NCBI GenBank assembly: GCA_963812195.1
Contig: CAWEUI010000017.1
Location: 109,597-173,596 of the forward strand
DNA length: 64,000 nucleotides
Origin: ZC4RG30 sp963812195
Lineage (GTDB): Bacteria; Pseudomonadota; Gammaproteobacteria; Steroidobacterales; Steroidobacteraceae
Direction: 5' to 3'
Below the pieces are notes generated by a model. That model was not told the origin of the DNA and did not search any database. It worked only from the letters and a program-made list of their open reading frames with translations. Below are positions 54,940-63,953 of this stretch, one piece after another. Every line of letters starts with the position of its first letter. Position 1 is the first letter of the stretch. Made by a program: the position numbers and the translations under genes.

Positions 54940-56264
54940 GAACCGTCCCGCCGCGCGCCCCTGCTGGTGGCGGCATCACCCAGTGACTGATCCACCAGAC
55001 CGGTCCGCATCATGTACCAGAACAGCACAATGCCGGGCAGCGCTGCCACCGTGGTCAGCAGGTAGAAATTCACGTAACCCATGGACTCAATCATCAGGCC
55101 GGCGAACCTTCCGGTCAGCATCCGGCCCACGACGCTTGCCGCGGCCGATATCAGTGCGTACTGCGCTGCTGTGAACTCCAGGTTGGCCAGCGCCGAGAGG
55201 TATGCCACGACCACCACTCCGCCGTAGCCGCTGGCCATGTTCTCGAACCCGATCGCGCCGGCCAGCCCGAAGTTGCTGTGGCCCGCCACGGCCAGCAACG
55301 CGAAACTCAGGTTCGACACACCCATCAGCACCAGCGCCAGCAGTACCGAGCGCTTCAGGCCCAGCCGCTCGTACAGCGCGCCGCCGATGAAGATGCCGAC
55401 CAGGTAGGCCCAGAACCCCAGTCCCACGTCCCAGGTCGCGATCTCGTTGTTGGAGAAATGCAGATCATTGAACAGCAGGCGCACGGTGAGCTGCGCCAGC
55501 GTGTCGCCTATCTTGTGCAGCAGGACGAACAGCAGCACCAGCCAGGCGCCGTGGCGCCGGAAGAAATCGGTGAATGGTCCGGCCACCGAAGCCCACACCT
55601 CCGCCAGACCGCGCCGTCGATTGCGCACAACGTGCCTTGCCGGTTCACCTAGCACCAATGCGGTGACCATTGCCGGCAGCGCGAACACCAGTGTGGCCAG
55701 GTACGCCACATGCCACCCCATGCGCCCGGCGATCACCAGCGCCAGCGCCGCAGCGCCGGCCGAACCGATTCGCCACCCATACTGGTTCAAACCCGAACCG
55801 GTACCAAATTGCTCCGGTTTGAGTATCTCGATCCGGTAGGCGTCGATCACGATGTCGTAGGTCGCCCCGGCCGCCGCCACCAGCACGGCGGCGATTGCCA
55901 TGTGCTCGATGCTGGCATTCGGATCGGCAAGCGCCAGATTCGTGACTGCCGCAATGACCAGCACGCCGGCGAACAGCATCCAGGAAACACGCTGACCGAG
56001 CCTGCCGATGAGTGGCAGCCGGTAACTGTCCAGCACCCAGGCCCACAGGAACTTGAAGTTGTACATGAGAATGGCCAGCGAGAAGGTCGTGACCGTGCTC
56101 TTCCTGATGCCGTCCTGCGCCAGGCGCGAGGTCAGCGTCGCCGCGATCATCGCGTACGGAAAGCCCGACGAGATGCCGACGAAGAAAGCCCCGAGGGTTT
56201 CCTTTTCGAAGTAGTGGCGAACCGAGTGCCAGAGTGCCGGGCGGCCGAAGGCGGGCTCTGTCAC
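54936..56264 (-). CDS. AmpG-type muropeptide MFS transporter
   Basis: A 442-residue MFS permease with about 12 helices related to AmpG, which imports anhydromuropeptides for peptidoglycan recycling. Telling pieces are FFVGISSGFPYAMIAATLTSRLAQDGI, then FLWAWVLDSYRLPLIGRLGQRVSW, and GATYDIVIDAYRIEIL. The start is placed at GTG 56264 (VTEPAFGRPAL), as no ATG fits. A longer frame to 57080 crosses pyrE and is ignored. The gene is followed in an ATGA overlap by the Rieske gene and is divergent from pyrE. Confidence 0.9.
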   Translation of the reverse strand: MTEPAFGRPALWHSVRHYFEKETLGAFFVGISSGFPYAMIAATLTSRLAQDGIRKSTVTTFSLAILMYNFKFLWAWVLDSYRLPLIGRLGQRVSWMLFAGVLVIAAVTNLALADPNASIEHMAIAAVLVAAAGATYDIVIDAYRIEILKPEQFGTGSGLNQYGWRIGSAGAAALALVIAGRMGWHVAYLATLVFALPAMVTALVLGEPARHVVRNRRRGLAEVWASVAGPFTDFFRRHGAWLVLLFVLLHKIGDTLAQLTVRLLFNDLHFSNNEIATWDVGLGFWAYLVGIFIGGALYERLGLKRSVLLALVLMGVSNLSFALLAVAGHSNFGLAGAIGFENMASGYGGVVVVAYLSALANLEFTAAQYALISAAASVVGRMLTGRFAGLMIESMGYVNFYLLTTVAALPGIVLFWYMMRTGLVDQSLGDAATSRGARRDGS

Positions 56265-56384
56265 CGCGCATCGTCCCTGCCCGAAGGGGCCGCATCCGGC
56301 ACGAGCGTGGCATGCCCGCGCATGACATGGAAGGCTAGAATACGCACCGGCCGCATCATAGCGGCTTTGCCTCCCTGCGGAACG

Positions 56385-57059
56385 ATGCACGAATACCAGA
56401 ACGAGTTCATTCGCCTTGCGCTCGCGCGCGATGCACTGCGCTTCGGCGAATTCACGCTGAAGTCCGGCCGCGTGAGTCCCTACTTCTTCAACGCCGGAGC
56501 TTTCGATGACGGCGCCTCGCTGGCGGTGCTCGGGCGCTGCTACGCGGATGCGATCGTGAGCTCCGGAGTCGGTTTCGACATGTTGTTCGGGCCGGCCTAC
56601 AAGGGCATCCCGCTGGCCGCGGCCACCGCGGCGGCGTTGTATACATCGCACGGCCGAAACGTGCCGTACGCGTACAACCGCAAGGAAGCCAAGGACCACG
56701 GCGAAGGCGGCACGATCGTCGGCCGCAAACTGGCCGGTCGCGTGCTGATCATCGATGACGTGATAACCGCCGGCACCGCCATCCGCGAGTCCATCGGCAT
56801 CATCCGCCAGGCCGGCGCGAATCCGGCCGGCGTGGCCCTGGCGCTGGATCGCCAGGAGCGCGGCCGCAGCGCCGCAGGCGAGGATCTGCCTGAATCCGCG
56901 GTGCAGGAAGTCCGGCGCCTGTACGGCATCCCGGCCGTGAGCATCCTGACGCTGGGTGATCTCATCCAGACCATGCGGGCGGGCAATGATCTGCTGCCGG
57001 CAGCTTCCCTGGCCGCGATGGAGGCCTATCGCGGCCGCTACGGTGCCCCGGCTCTGTGA
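56385..57059 (+). CDS. pyrE: Orotate phosphoribosyltransferase
   Basis: PyrE joins orotate and PRPP to form OMP in pyrimidine synthesis. The 224-residue protein has the PRPP-binding motif RVLIIDDVITAGTAIRE, substrate pieces FTLKSGRVSPYFFNAG and FGPAYKGIPLAAA, and the flexible loop YAYNRKEAKDHGEGG. ATG 56385 gives the standard N-terminus MHEYQNEFIRLAL. It is near dut, coaBC and radC, as in other gammaproteobacteria. Confidence 0.97.
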   Translation: MHEYQNEFIRLALARDALRFGEFTLKSGRVSPYFFNAGAFDDGASLAVLGRCYADAIVSSGVGFDMLFGPAYKGIPLAAATAAALYTSHGRNVPYAYNRKEAKDHGEGGTIVGRKLAGRVLIIDDVITAGTAIRESIGIIRQAGANPAGVALALDRQERGRSAAGEDLPESAVQEVRRLYGIPAVSILTLGDLIQTMRAGNDLLPAASLAAMEAYRGRYGAPAL

Positions 57060-57124
57060 CCCAGGCCGCGTTTGGGCCACCCATACCTTTGCATTCGAAC
57101 GGCCGTTGGAGCGAGGATCGGCGC

Positions 57125-57757
57125 ATGAAGAACAGGCAGCTCCTGATTGCCCTGGCAGGCAGCATCGCGCTGGCCTGCACCGCCGCCTGGGCGGCCAGCG
57201 GCACCAGGGCGTATCGCTGGGTGGACAAGGATGGCGTCGTGCATTACGGCGACACAGTGCCCCCGGAGTACTCCGAGCAGGCGCATCAGGAGCTCAACCA
57301 GCAGGGCGTGCCGGTGCGCACCTTCCCCCGCCAGCTCAGCCCGGAGGAAGCCGCCGCCGCCGAGAAGGCCGCCGCCGAGCAGGCCAAACGCAAGCAGCAC
57401 GATGCCTTTCTGCTGAACACCTACACCAAGGTGGGTGACATCGAGCAACTGCGGGACGAACGCATCGCGCTGATCGACAGCCAGATGGAGCTGGCCAAGG
57501 GCTCGATCACCAACACGGACCAGCGCCTCAAGGCACTCGAGAACCGCTTGCGGGGCTTCAAACCTTATTCGAACTCCCCCAATGCCCGCCGTGTCCCGGA
57601 CCAGCTGGCCGAGGAGGTCGTGCGTGCCCTGTCCGAGCGCCGCTCGATGACCGCCCAGCTGCAGCAGCGCGAAAAAGAGAAAGCCGAACAACTCGCCAAT
57701 TTCGGCGAGGACATCGCGCGCTACAAGGAACTCACGTCCTCTCGCCCGGTTCGATGA
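57125..57757 (+). CDS. DUF4124 domain-containing periplasmic protein
   Basis: A 210-residue exported protein with a signal peptide (ending AWA-ASG) and an N-terminal DUF4124 domain, recognised by AYRWVDKDGVVHYGDTVPPE. A coiled-coil helical region follows (EEAAAAEKAAAEQAKRKQHD; later NRLRGF and SMTAQLQQREKEKAEQL). DUF4124 occurs in many small periplasmic proteins of unknown role. ATG 57125 is used. It is downstream of pyrE by 65 bases. Confidence 0.88.
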   Translation: MKNRQLLIALAGSIALACTAAWAASGTRAYRWVDKDGVVHYGDTVPPEYSEQAHQELNQQGVPVRTFPRQLSPEEAAAAEKAAAEQAKRKQHDAFLLNTYTKVGDIEQLRDERIALIDSQMELAKGSITNTDQRLKALENRLRGFKPYSNSPNARRVPDQLAEEVVRALSERRSMTAQLQQREKEKAEQLANFGEDIARYKELTSSRPVR

Positions 57758-57766
57758 GTTCCGGGG

Positions 57767-58747
57767 CTAGTTGACCGAGTAACCGCGGCCCGTCAGGCAG
57801 GCAATCAGCGCCCGGCGATAGTCCGAGTTCTTGTCGGCGTCGTACTGATCGTTGAGCGGATCGTAGTGAGCCTGGTCCACCGCCCAGCGGTGGCACTCGT
57901 ACCGATCGTCGGCCTGCTGCTGTTCGCTCTGCCCTTTGGCCGGATAGACGTACAGCTGGTCTGCCGGCCCGGCCGAGTCTGAATACTCGTCCTGGTCATC
58001 ATCGCCGTAGGGTGAGTGCGAGACCACGTAGCCACGTCGGTCGGAATCGTACACATAGTAGGTGTGGTCCGAGTAGAAGTAGCGCGTTCCGTCGAACCAG
58101 AAGCTGGTGTAGTAGCCCGGCAACGTGGTCACGAACAACCCGAACGGGATGCCGATTGCGATGTAGCTGCCGCCGTAGGGGCGGTACCAGCGGCCACCGT
58201 AGGAATAGTACCGGTTGCCGTTCCAGTAGTAGTTGCGATGCCCGGAAGGCAGCCGCTCCACGACGCGAGGACGACGGTCGTGGTCGCGATAATTGTCGCG
58301 ATCGCGATCGTGGGCCCGATAGTCGTTGCGGTCCCGATCATGGGTCCTGGAATCGTTGCGGTCGCGATCACGGCGGCTGCCCGGGTCCTGGCCCCGCAGG
58401 CGCGCCAGGTCTTCGTTCAGGCTGTGGCTCGGGCCACGCGCGTTGCCGCGCGATTCGCGGCTGTCACTGCGCGGTGCCGGCGCCACGCCGCCGATGATCC
58501 GCGGCGCGCGCTCGTCGCGCCGCGGGGGCGGCGGGGTCTTCACCCGGCCGGTCGGCCCGCGGCTGGATTTGCTGCCAGAGGACTTGCTCGGCGGCTTGCT
58601 CGAATGCGAATCCGATTGCTGTTCCGAACGCTGGTCCTGCAACTTCTTGATGGCGTTGTCCATTGGCCCCGCCGCAGCGATACCCGCCAGGGCCAGCAGG
58701 CCGGCACCGGTTGCCACGACCAGCGTGTTGCGAATTCTGGTTTTCAT
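57767..58747 (-). CDS. DUF6515-like exported protein with Arg-Asp repeats
   Basis: A 326-residue exported protein with a signal peptide (1-26). The order is Ser/Lys/Pro-rich linker (41-80), Arg-Asp repeat region (125-159), an aromatic domain (RNYYWNGNRYYSYGGRWYRP, then GIPFGLFVTTLPGYYT) of the DUF6515 type, and a C-terminal domain with ECHRWAVDQ and RRALIACLTGRGYSV. That C-terminal motif recurs in the neighbouring glycine-zipper protein. Function is unknown; an envelope-associated role is inferred. It follows that gene by five bases on the same strand. Confidence 0.82.
   Translation of the reverse strand: MKTRIRNTLVVATGAGLLALAGIAAAGPMDNAIKKLQDQRSEQQSDSHSSKPPSKSSGSKSSRGPTGRVKTPPPPRRDERAPRIIGGVAPAPRSDSRESRGNARGPSHSLNEDLARLRGQDPGSRRDRDRNDSRTHDRDRNDYRAHDRDRDNYRDHDRRPRVVERLPSGHRNYYWNGNRYYSYGGRWYRPYGGSYIAIGIPFGLFVTTLPGYYTSFWFDGTRYFYSDHTYYVYDSDRRGYVVSHSPYGDDDQDEYSDSAGPADQLYVYPAKGQSEQQQADDRYECHRWAVDQAHYDPLNDQYDADKNSDYRRALIACLTGRGYSVN
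58271..58375 (-). repeat. Tandem Arg-Asp/His-rich repeats in the DUF6515 gene
   Basis: The protein segment at residues 125-159 consists of near-repeats of RDRDRNDSRTHD/RDRNDYRAHD/RDRDNYRDHD. The DNA is made of GATCGCGATC-like units. It is a charged, probably disordered spacer. Confidence 0.75.
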
Positions 58748-58752
58748 TTCTG

Positions 58753-59307
58753 TCACCTCACCGAATAGCCGCGGCCGGTAAGGCACGCGGTCATGGCGCG
58801 CCGGTATTCGGCCGCCTCACGTTCATAGCGGGCTCCGCCGCGACGGGCGTTTGCCGCATTGGCCGCATCCGCCTCGGCCTGATCATTGGCCGCGGCGGCC
58901 GAACCGGCCACGCTGCCGGCCATGGCACCCAGCACGGCGCCCTTGCCGGCGTCGCGCGGACCGGCGATGGCCGCGCCGATCACGGCCCCGACCACTGCCC
59001 CGGCGGCCACCTTCTGGCCTGGCGACTGGGCCGGGACCACCACCGGATGGGTGTTGGCCGGCAGCCCGTGCTGCGTCGGATCGAAGCCGGTCTGCTGCAC
59101 GGCCCACAGATGGCACTCGTACTGGTCACGATCCTGCTGCTGCTGGGTCTGTCCCTGATTGGGATAGAAATAGACCTTCGCGAGGTTCACCGGCTCGGGC
59201 GCCGGCACGGCCGCCCGGGCGGGTGGCCGCTGCCGGGCCGGCGGCGCGCTGACGCAGGCAGTGAGCAACGCCGCGGCAAACAACAGGGAAGCCGTTTTCG
59301 TGTTCAT
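58753..59307 (-). CDS. Glycine-zipper lipoprotein
   Basis: A 184-residue lipoprotein with lipobox LLTAC18. Region 41-75 has VYFYPNQGQTQQQQDRDQYECHLWAVQQ. Residues 98-140 form a glycine zipper (VAAGAVVGAVIGAAIAG, GAVLGAMAGSVAGS) of the type found in outer-membrane or membrane-inserting proteins. A C-terminal YRRAMTACLTGRGYSV is shared with the downstream DUF6515 protein. ATG 59307 precedes the signal. Function is unknown; membrane insertion or self-association is likely from the zipper. Confidence 0.85.
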   Translation of the reverse strand: MNTKTASLLFAAALLTACVSAPPARQRPPARAAVPAPEPVNLAKVYFYPNQGQTQQQQDRDQYECHLWAVQQTGFDPTQHGLPANTHPVVVPAQSPGQKVAAGAVVGAVIGAAIAGPRDAGKGAVLGAMAGSVAGSAAAANDQAEADAANAANARRGGARYEREAAEYRRAMTACLTGRGYSVR

Positions 59308-59460
59308 GGGGACCAAGCGTACGCGCGTGCGATGAACCGATACTGAATGCTGTCTCGCACTTAATTTTCGCGCCGGCGGATGTGTGAACCCGCTGTTTCT
59401 TCAGGCCTTGCATGACAAATGCCCCGCCGGACGCCCCATTGGCCGGTGCGGCCAGCCCCG

Positions 59461-59478
59461 ACCCGCCTTCCGGCGGGT
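59461..59478. terminator. Hairpin downstream of dut, possible weak terminator
   Basis: ACCCGCC-TTCC-GGCGGGT is a perfect 7-bp stem with a 4-base loop, 14 bases after the dut stop. No T-run follows on either strand, so it may pause transcription or stabilise the 3' end rather than terminate efficiently. Confidence 0.35.
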
Positions 59479-59492
59479 TGAACCGGGGCCGC

Positions 59493-59948
59493 TCAGCCCC
59501 TGCCAGAGTGCCCGAAGCCGCCGGCACCGCGCTCGCTGGCGTCGAAATCCTCGACCACCTTCAGGTGCACCTGCGCCACCGGCACCACGATGAGCTGCGC
59601 AATGCGCTCGCCGGGTTCGATGGTGAACGCCGACTGGCCGCGGTTCCAGCACGAGACCATGAGCTGTCCCTGATAGTCGGAATCGATGAGTCCCACCAGA
59701 TTGCCCAGCACGATGCCGTGTTTGTGACCAAGCCCGGAGCGCGGCAGGATCATCGCCGCATAGCCCGGATCGTCGATGTGGATGGCAATGCCGGTGGGAA
59801 TCAAGGTGGTCGCACCGGCAGCCAGGCTGACCGGAACGTCCAGCACGGCGCGCAGATCCAGCCCGGCCGATCCGCTCGTGGCGTAGGCCGGCAACGGCCA
59901 GGCGCTGCCCAGGCGCGAATCCAGCACGCGTACCTTGAGTTCCTTCAT
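59493..59948 (-). CDS. dut: dUTP diphosphatase
   Basis: Dut hydrolyses dUTP to dUMP and keeps uracil out of DNA. The 151-residue protein has the five dUTPase motifs: AGLDLRAV, PRSGLGHKHGIVL, NLVGLIDSDYQG, RGQSAFTIEPGERIAQLIVVPV, and the C-terminal ERGAGGFGHSG. ATG 59948 starts MKELKVRVLDSRL. coaBC lies upstream on the same strand by 53 bases. Confidence 0.97.
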   Translation of the reverse strand: MKELKVRVLDSRLGSAWPLPAYATSGSAGLDLRAVLDVPVSLAAGATTLIPTGIAIHIDDPGYAAMILPRSGLGHKHGIVLGNLVGLIDSDYQGQLMVSCWNRGQSAFTIEPGERIAQLIVVPVAQVHLKVVEDFDASERGAGGFGHSGRG

Positions 59949-60001
59949 GTCTGCCAGGGATGTTAGCGAATGCGCCCGGGGCACTGAAGCGGTGGGCCGC
60001 T

Positions 60002-61225
60002 TCAGTGCATCACCGCGGTGGGCCTGGCGCCGATGTGCTGCAGATAGCGGCCGGCGATGAAGTCCACCAGCGACTGCGCCAGTGCGGTCTTGGCGCCCGC
60101 GCCCAGCTCGAGTCTGCCGCCGCCCGGCCACAGCAGCGTCAGCGCGTTGTCATCGCGCTCGAAGACCTTGGTATCGCCCACTTCGTTGGCGGCTATCAGG
60201 TCGAGCTTCTTGCGATTGAGCTTGGCCAGCGCGTGCTCTTCGACATTGTTGGTCTCGGCCGCGAATCCCACCGTGTATGGCCGATCCGGACGCGCCGCCA
60301 CCGCCGCCAGGATGTCGATGGTGCGTTCCATGCACACTTCGAGCTGGTCGCTGACCTTCTTGATCTTGCAGGACGCCGGCTTCGCGGGGCGGTAGTCGGC
60401 CACCGCCGCGGTACCGATGAAGATGTCCGTGCCGGCGAGCTCGCCCATCACGGCCTCGTACATCTGCTGCGCATTCTCCACGTTGATGCGCTTCACGCCG
60501 GGCGGGGCCGCAAGGTTCACCGGTCCACTGACCAGCACCACCTCGGCGCCGCGATCGCGCGCGGCCTGCGCCACGGCATAACCCATCTTGCCGGAGCTGC
60601 GGTTGCTGATGAAGCGCACCGGGTCGATGCGCTCACGCGTCGGGCCGGCGGTGATCAGCACCTTGCGGCCCTGCAGCGGTCCCTCGGCGGGCAGCAGCGC
60701 GAAGGCCGCGGCCGCGATGTCGGCCGGCTCCATCATGCGACCCTCGCCGTTCTCGCCGCAGGCCTGGCTGCCGCTGTCCGGACCCAGCACATGCACGCCA
60801 CGAGCGCGCAGCTGCGCGACGTTGTCCTGCGTGGCGGCATTGGCCCACATCAGCCGGTTCATCGCCGGCGCCACCGCCAGCGGCGCGCTGGTGGCCAGAC
60901 AGATCGTGTTGAGCAGGTTGTCGGCCATGCCATGGGAAAGCTGCGCCAGGAAGTCGGCCGTGGCCGGTGCGACCAGCACCAGATCCGCCCAGCGCGCCAG
61001 CTCGATGTGGCTCATGGCGCGTTCGGCGGATTCGTCCCACAGGTCGCTGCGCACCTCGCGGCCGGACACCGCCTGGAAGGTCAGCGGCGCCACGAACTCG
61101 CGGGCGCCGGCGGTCATCACCACCTGCACCTCGGCGCCGCGCTCGGCCAGCCGCCGCACGATATCCGGGCTCTTGTAAGCCGCGATACCGCCGGTGACGC
61201 CCAACAGGATGTGCTTGCCTGCCAT
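60002..61225 (-). CDS. coaBC: Bifunctional phosphopantothenoylcysteine decarboxylase/synthetase
   Basis: CoaBC makes phosphopantetheine from phosphopantothenate and cysteine for CoA synthesis. The N-terminal CoaC domain (GKHILLGVTGGIAAYKSPDIVRRL) has the active Asn and Met region VAPAMNRLMW and the substrate Cys loop GSQACGENGEGRM. The CoaB domain starts KVLITAGPTRERIDPVRFISNRSSGKMGYAVA, with TAAVADYRPA and a C-terminal VGFAAETNN. Length 407 residues is normal. ATG 61225 is used. It is divergent from radC by 95 bases. Confidence 0.97.
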   Translation of the reverse strand: MAGKHILLGVTGGIAAYKSPDIVRRLAERGAEVQVVMTAGAREFVAPLTFQAVSGREVRSDLWDESAERAMSHIELARWADLVLVAPATADFLAQLSHGMADNLLNTICLATSAPLAVAPAMNRLMWANAATQDNVAQLRARGVHVLGPDSGSQACGENGEGRMMEPADIAAAAFALLPAEGPLQGRKVLITAGPTRERIDPVRFISNRSSGKMGYAVAQAARDRGAEVVLVSGPVNLAAPPGVKRINVENAQQMYEAVMGELAGTDIFIGTAAVADYRPAKPASCKIKKVSDQLEVCMERTIDILAAVAARPDRPYTVGFAAETNNVEEHALAKLNRKKLDLIAANEVGDTKVFERDDNALTLLWPGGGRLELGAGAKTALAQSLVDFIAGRYLQHIGARPTAVMH

Positions 61226-61320
61226 ACGCCAGAGTCTGGGCGCGCAACGGTGCGTTTTCCATGATCCACACGCGATTTGCTTATCCATCCCGCGACGGCC
61301 TGGCCCCAGACTCCCCTGCC

Positions 61321-61997
61321 ATGTCCATCCGCGACTGGCCACAGCAGCAACGCCCGCGTGAACGGCTGCTGGCCGAGGGCGCGGCCCGCCTCAGCGACGC
61401 CGAGCTGCTGGCCGTGCTGTTCGGCACCGGCGCCCCGGGGGTCAACGCCGTGGATCTGGGCGGGCGCCTGCTGCGCGAGTTCGGCGGGCTGCGCGGGCTG
61501 CTGTCGGCCGACCGGGAGCGCTGCCGCGCCACGGCGGGCCTGGGCAGCCGGCGCTACGGGCTGCTGCAGGCGGCGCTGGAGCTGTCGCGGCGCCACTACC
61601 AGCAGGAGATCGCCGCCGGGCCCGCGCTGGAGTCCCCGGCGGCCACCCGGCACTTCCTGGTGGCCCGCCTGCGCGATCAGCCCTTCGAGCTGTTCTGCTG
61701 CCTGTTCCTGGACAACCGCCACCGCGTGATCGCCTTCGAGGAGTTGTTCCGCGGCACCATCGACGGGGCCAGCGTGCACCCGCGCGAGGTGGTCCGGCAG
61801 GCGCTCGCCCGCAATGCCGCGGCGGTGATCCTGGCGCACAACCACCCTTCCGGCGTGGCCGAGCCCAGCCAGGCGGACGAGCTGATCACGCTGCGGCTGC
61901 AAGCGACGCGCTGGCGCTGGTGGACATCCGCGTGCTGGATCACCTGATCGTCGGGGACAACCGCTGCGTGTCGCTGGCCGAGCGGGGGGTGATCTAG
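61321..61997 (+). CDS. radC: RadC-family JAMM protein, frameshifted near the C-terminus
   Basis: The protein begins MSIRDWPQQQRPRERLLAEG and has an N-terminal helical domain with helix-hairpin-helix elements, then the RadC/MPN domain: DNRHRVIAFEELFRGTIDGASVHPREV and the JAMM metal motif HNHPSGVAEPSQAD. The name derives from DNA repair, but the cellular role is unsettled. Near 61895-61905 a base appears missing. The frame changes from RLQATRWRW to ASDALALVDIRVLDHLIVGD, which ends at TAG 61997. The catalytic motif is intact, and only the final 30 residues depend on the repair. ATG 61321 is used. Confidence 0.93.
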
Positions 61998-62118
61998 CGA
62001 CTTGCGACCATTGCGTGGTCCACCACATTGACCGATAGCGCGGGGCCCACATACGCTGCCATGGCACCCTCTGGTTCATCACACGCGGAAGTCACATGGC
62101 CGCACCGGAAGTATCGCC

Positions 62119-62757
62119 ATGCCGAGGCTGAAGCCATTATTCGTCGCCGCTACCAGCGTTGTCGTGATTGCTTCGGCATACCTGTGGCACCAGCTACGCT
62201 CCGCGCGTGAAGCCGACGAGCAGTTGCACAGCCAGACTTCCCCGTCAGAGATTACGCAGCACGACAGCCGGTCGGGAATAGAACCCTCATTGCGGGCCGC
62301 GCAAGCCACTGCGGCACCACCGGCGGCCTCGACATCAGCGGTCACAGCTCTTCCAACGGCCGCCGCGCCGGTGCCAGATGCCGCCGGGAATTTGCCGCAA
62401 CCCAGAACCATGAGCATCCGGGACCAGCTCAATGATCCAGACTATCGTGAAGCGCAGCGCGCGCAGATTCGCGACAGCATGCCACAGCGCTATCCGGATG
62501 CGGCCAAGGCACTCGACATGACAAAGGAGCAGGCCGATGCGTTCTTCGACCTTTTGGCCAGACAACAGTTTGACCGGATGGACAGCGCCTTCAATTCAAA
62601 CGACGGCGAAGAGTCTAGGCAGCAGGCAGTGCGCGCCGCTACCGACTCGGCGCATAGGCAGCTGATCGAAATCGAAAGCCAGATCGGCGCCGTGAAATAC
62701 CAGAAGTGGCAGGATTATCAGCGGACCCTGGCCTCCGGCGAGCACGTTGGCATGTAG
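62119..62757 (+). CDS. Exported protein of unknown function
   Basis: A 212-residue protein with one N-terminal membrane or signal helix (PLFVAATSVVVIASAYLW), a disordered Ala/Pro/Thr-rich linker (residues 60-90), and a helical C-terminal domain (SIRDQLNDPDYREAQRAQIR, ALDMTKEQADAFFDLLARQQ, QLIEIESQIGAVKYQKWQDYQ). The ALDMTKEQAD pattern recalls small helical envelope proteins where a short acidic helix repeats, but I do not recognise a family. A GGAAG Shine-Dalgarno precedes ATG 62119. Its base composition is lower in G+C than the surrounding housekeeping genes. Confidence 0.7.
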   Translation: MPRLKPLFVAATSVVVIASAYLWHQLRSAREADEQLHSQTSPSEITQHDSRSGIEPSLRAAQATAAPPAASTSAVTALPTAAAPVPDAAGNLPQPRTMSIRDQLNDPDYREAQRAQIRDSMPQRYPDAAKALDMTKEQADAFFDLLARQQFDRMDSAFNSNDGEESRQQAVRAATDSAHRQLIEIESQIGAVKYQKWQDYQRTLASGEHVGM

Positions 62758-62895
62758 CTCAACATGCTCGCGGACGCCTGGGCATTCCGCACAGCGCTGA
62801 CCAGCCACCTCCACTACCGCCTCAGCGCGTCCTCGAATGGAGAAGCGCGGCTTCAACACTGGGGTGGGTGGCGCGTTGTACCACCCGCTGCCGGT

Positions 62896-63953
62896 TTACG
62901 ATTGTGTGCAGTTGACCGGCGGCGGCTCACCCGGCGGCGCATAGCAAGATGGCAAAGGTATTTCGTAGTGGAGATTCACCGTCGCGAAGGTCCCGATCTT
63001 GACGTAGAGGTCACCGCCCGCCTCCACCTCGTAAAGGTGGTTGTAACGCGCGAAGTAGACCTCAAGCAGATCGGCAGCCGGGATATCGGTCACGAAATCA
63101 TGAATTGTCTGATCGACATCCACAGAACCGTAAGTCAGGTTTGTCGGCAGGAACTGTTCGATGCCGAACACGGTTGTGGAGTACTGGGCGATCTTCTCTT
63201 GCAGTAGTTGGTTAATCGCATTCTCCGCGTTCAACTGCATGTTATTTACGACATCATCTACATACGAATCGAGCACACCGGGCGCTATGTAGGCGAGGAT
63301 CCCACCAGTGTGAGTGTCAACCGTGATCACCGGCGGCTGCGGCGCGTAGAGGATGACCTGGCCGGTCCACAGGTCGTATGTACCCGCGACAACCGACTCC
63401 GAAACCCTGACGTCAGCTTGTCCGCTGCCCAAGACGCCGGTGATATCGTCGACGTAGACAGAGGCGGTGAAACCCGGGACCGTTACCGCCAGATTGAGCA
63501 ATCCGCCGCCAACCGAAGTGAACTTGAGTTTGATCTCGCCGCGGGGAAGTTCGCCGGCTGGCGCGGCGACCGGCGCATCCGACAGGCGGGTGAATATCCG
63601 ATCGGCTACCGAATGATCGACCCACCACATGTCCAATGCATTATCGATCAGACTACGCCAGCGCGTCCTCATGTCGCTCTGGATCTGCTGGATTCGATAT
63701 GCAGTCGGGGCCACGATCCCCTGCACCGCCAGATACTCCGGCGATACTGACGTCGAACCTGGAACCGGCCCCACTTCGTCGAGTTGTACACCGTGGCGCC
63801 CTGGAACTTGACCTGAACGTTCGTTGACGGTCCGTCGCCGCCCCCCACTGGCCCCCCAGGCGGAATCGCGAAAACAGGCTCGATCGCCAGCATCGCCACC
63901 GCGAAAGCCAGAGCCAATCGAATAGCCGATCTAATCCATCGTGCGTGAGACAT
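62896..63953 (-). CDS. Secreted protein of unknown function, frameshifted
   Basis: Read from ATG 63953 it has a signal peptide (ending VFA), then an extended mature protein of about 320 residues. The frame changes near 63769-63772, where adding one G to a GGGG run joins STKWG to PVPGSTSV. Later parts show beta-rich segments (GGGLLNLAVTVPGFTASVYVDD, AGTYDLWTGQVILYAPQPP), an amphipathic helix (NAENAINQLLQEKIAQYS) and a Cys pair at the C-terminus (PSCYAPPGEPPPVNC). I recognise no family. It is surrounded by non-coding or sparse sequence and has lower G+C than its neighbours, a possible sign of transfer. Confidence 0.65.
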
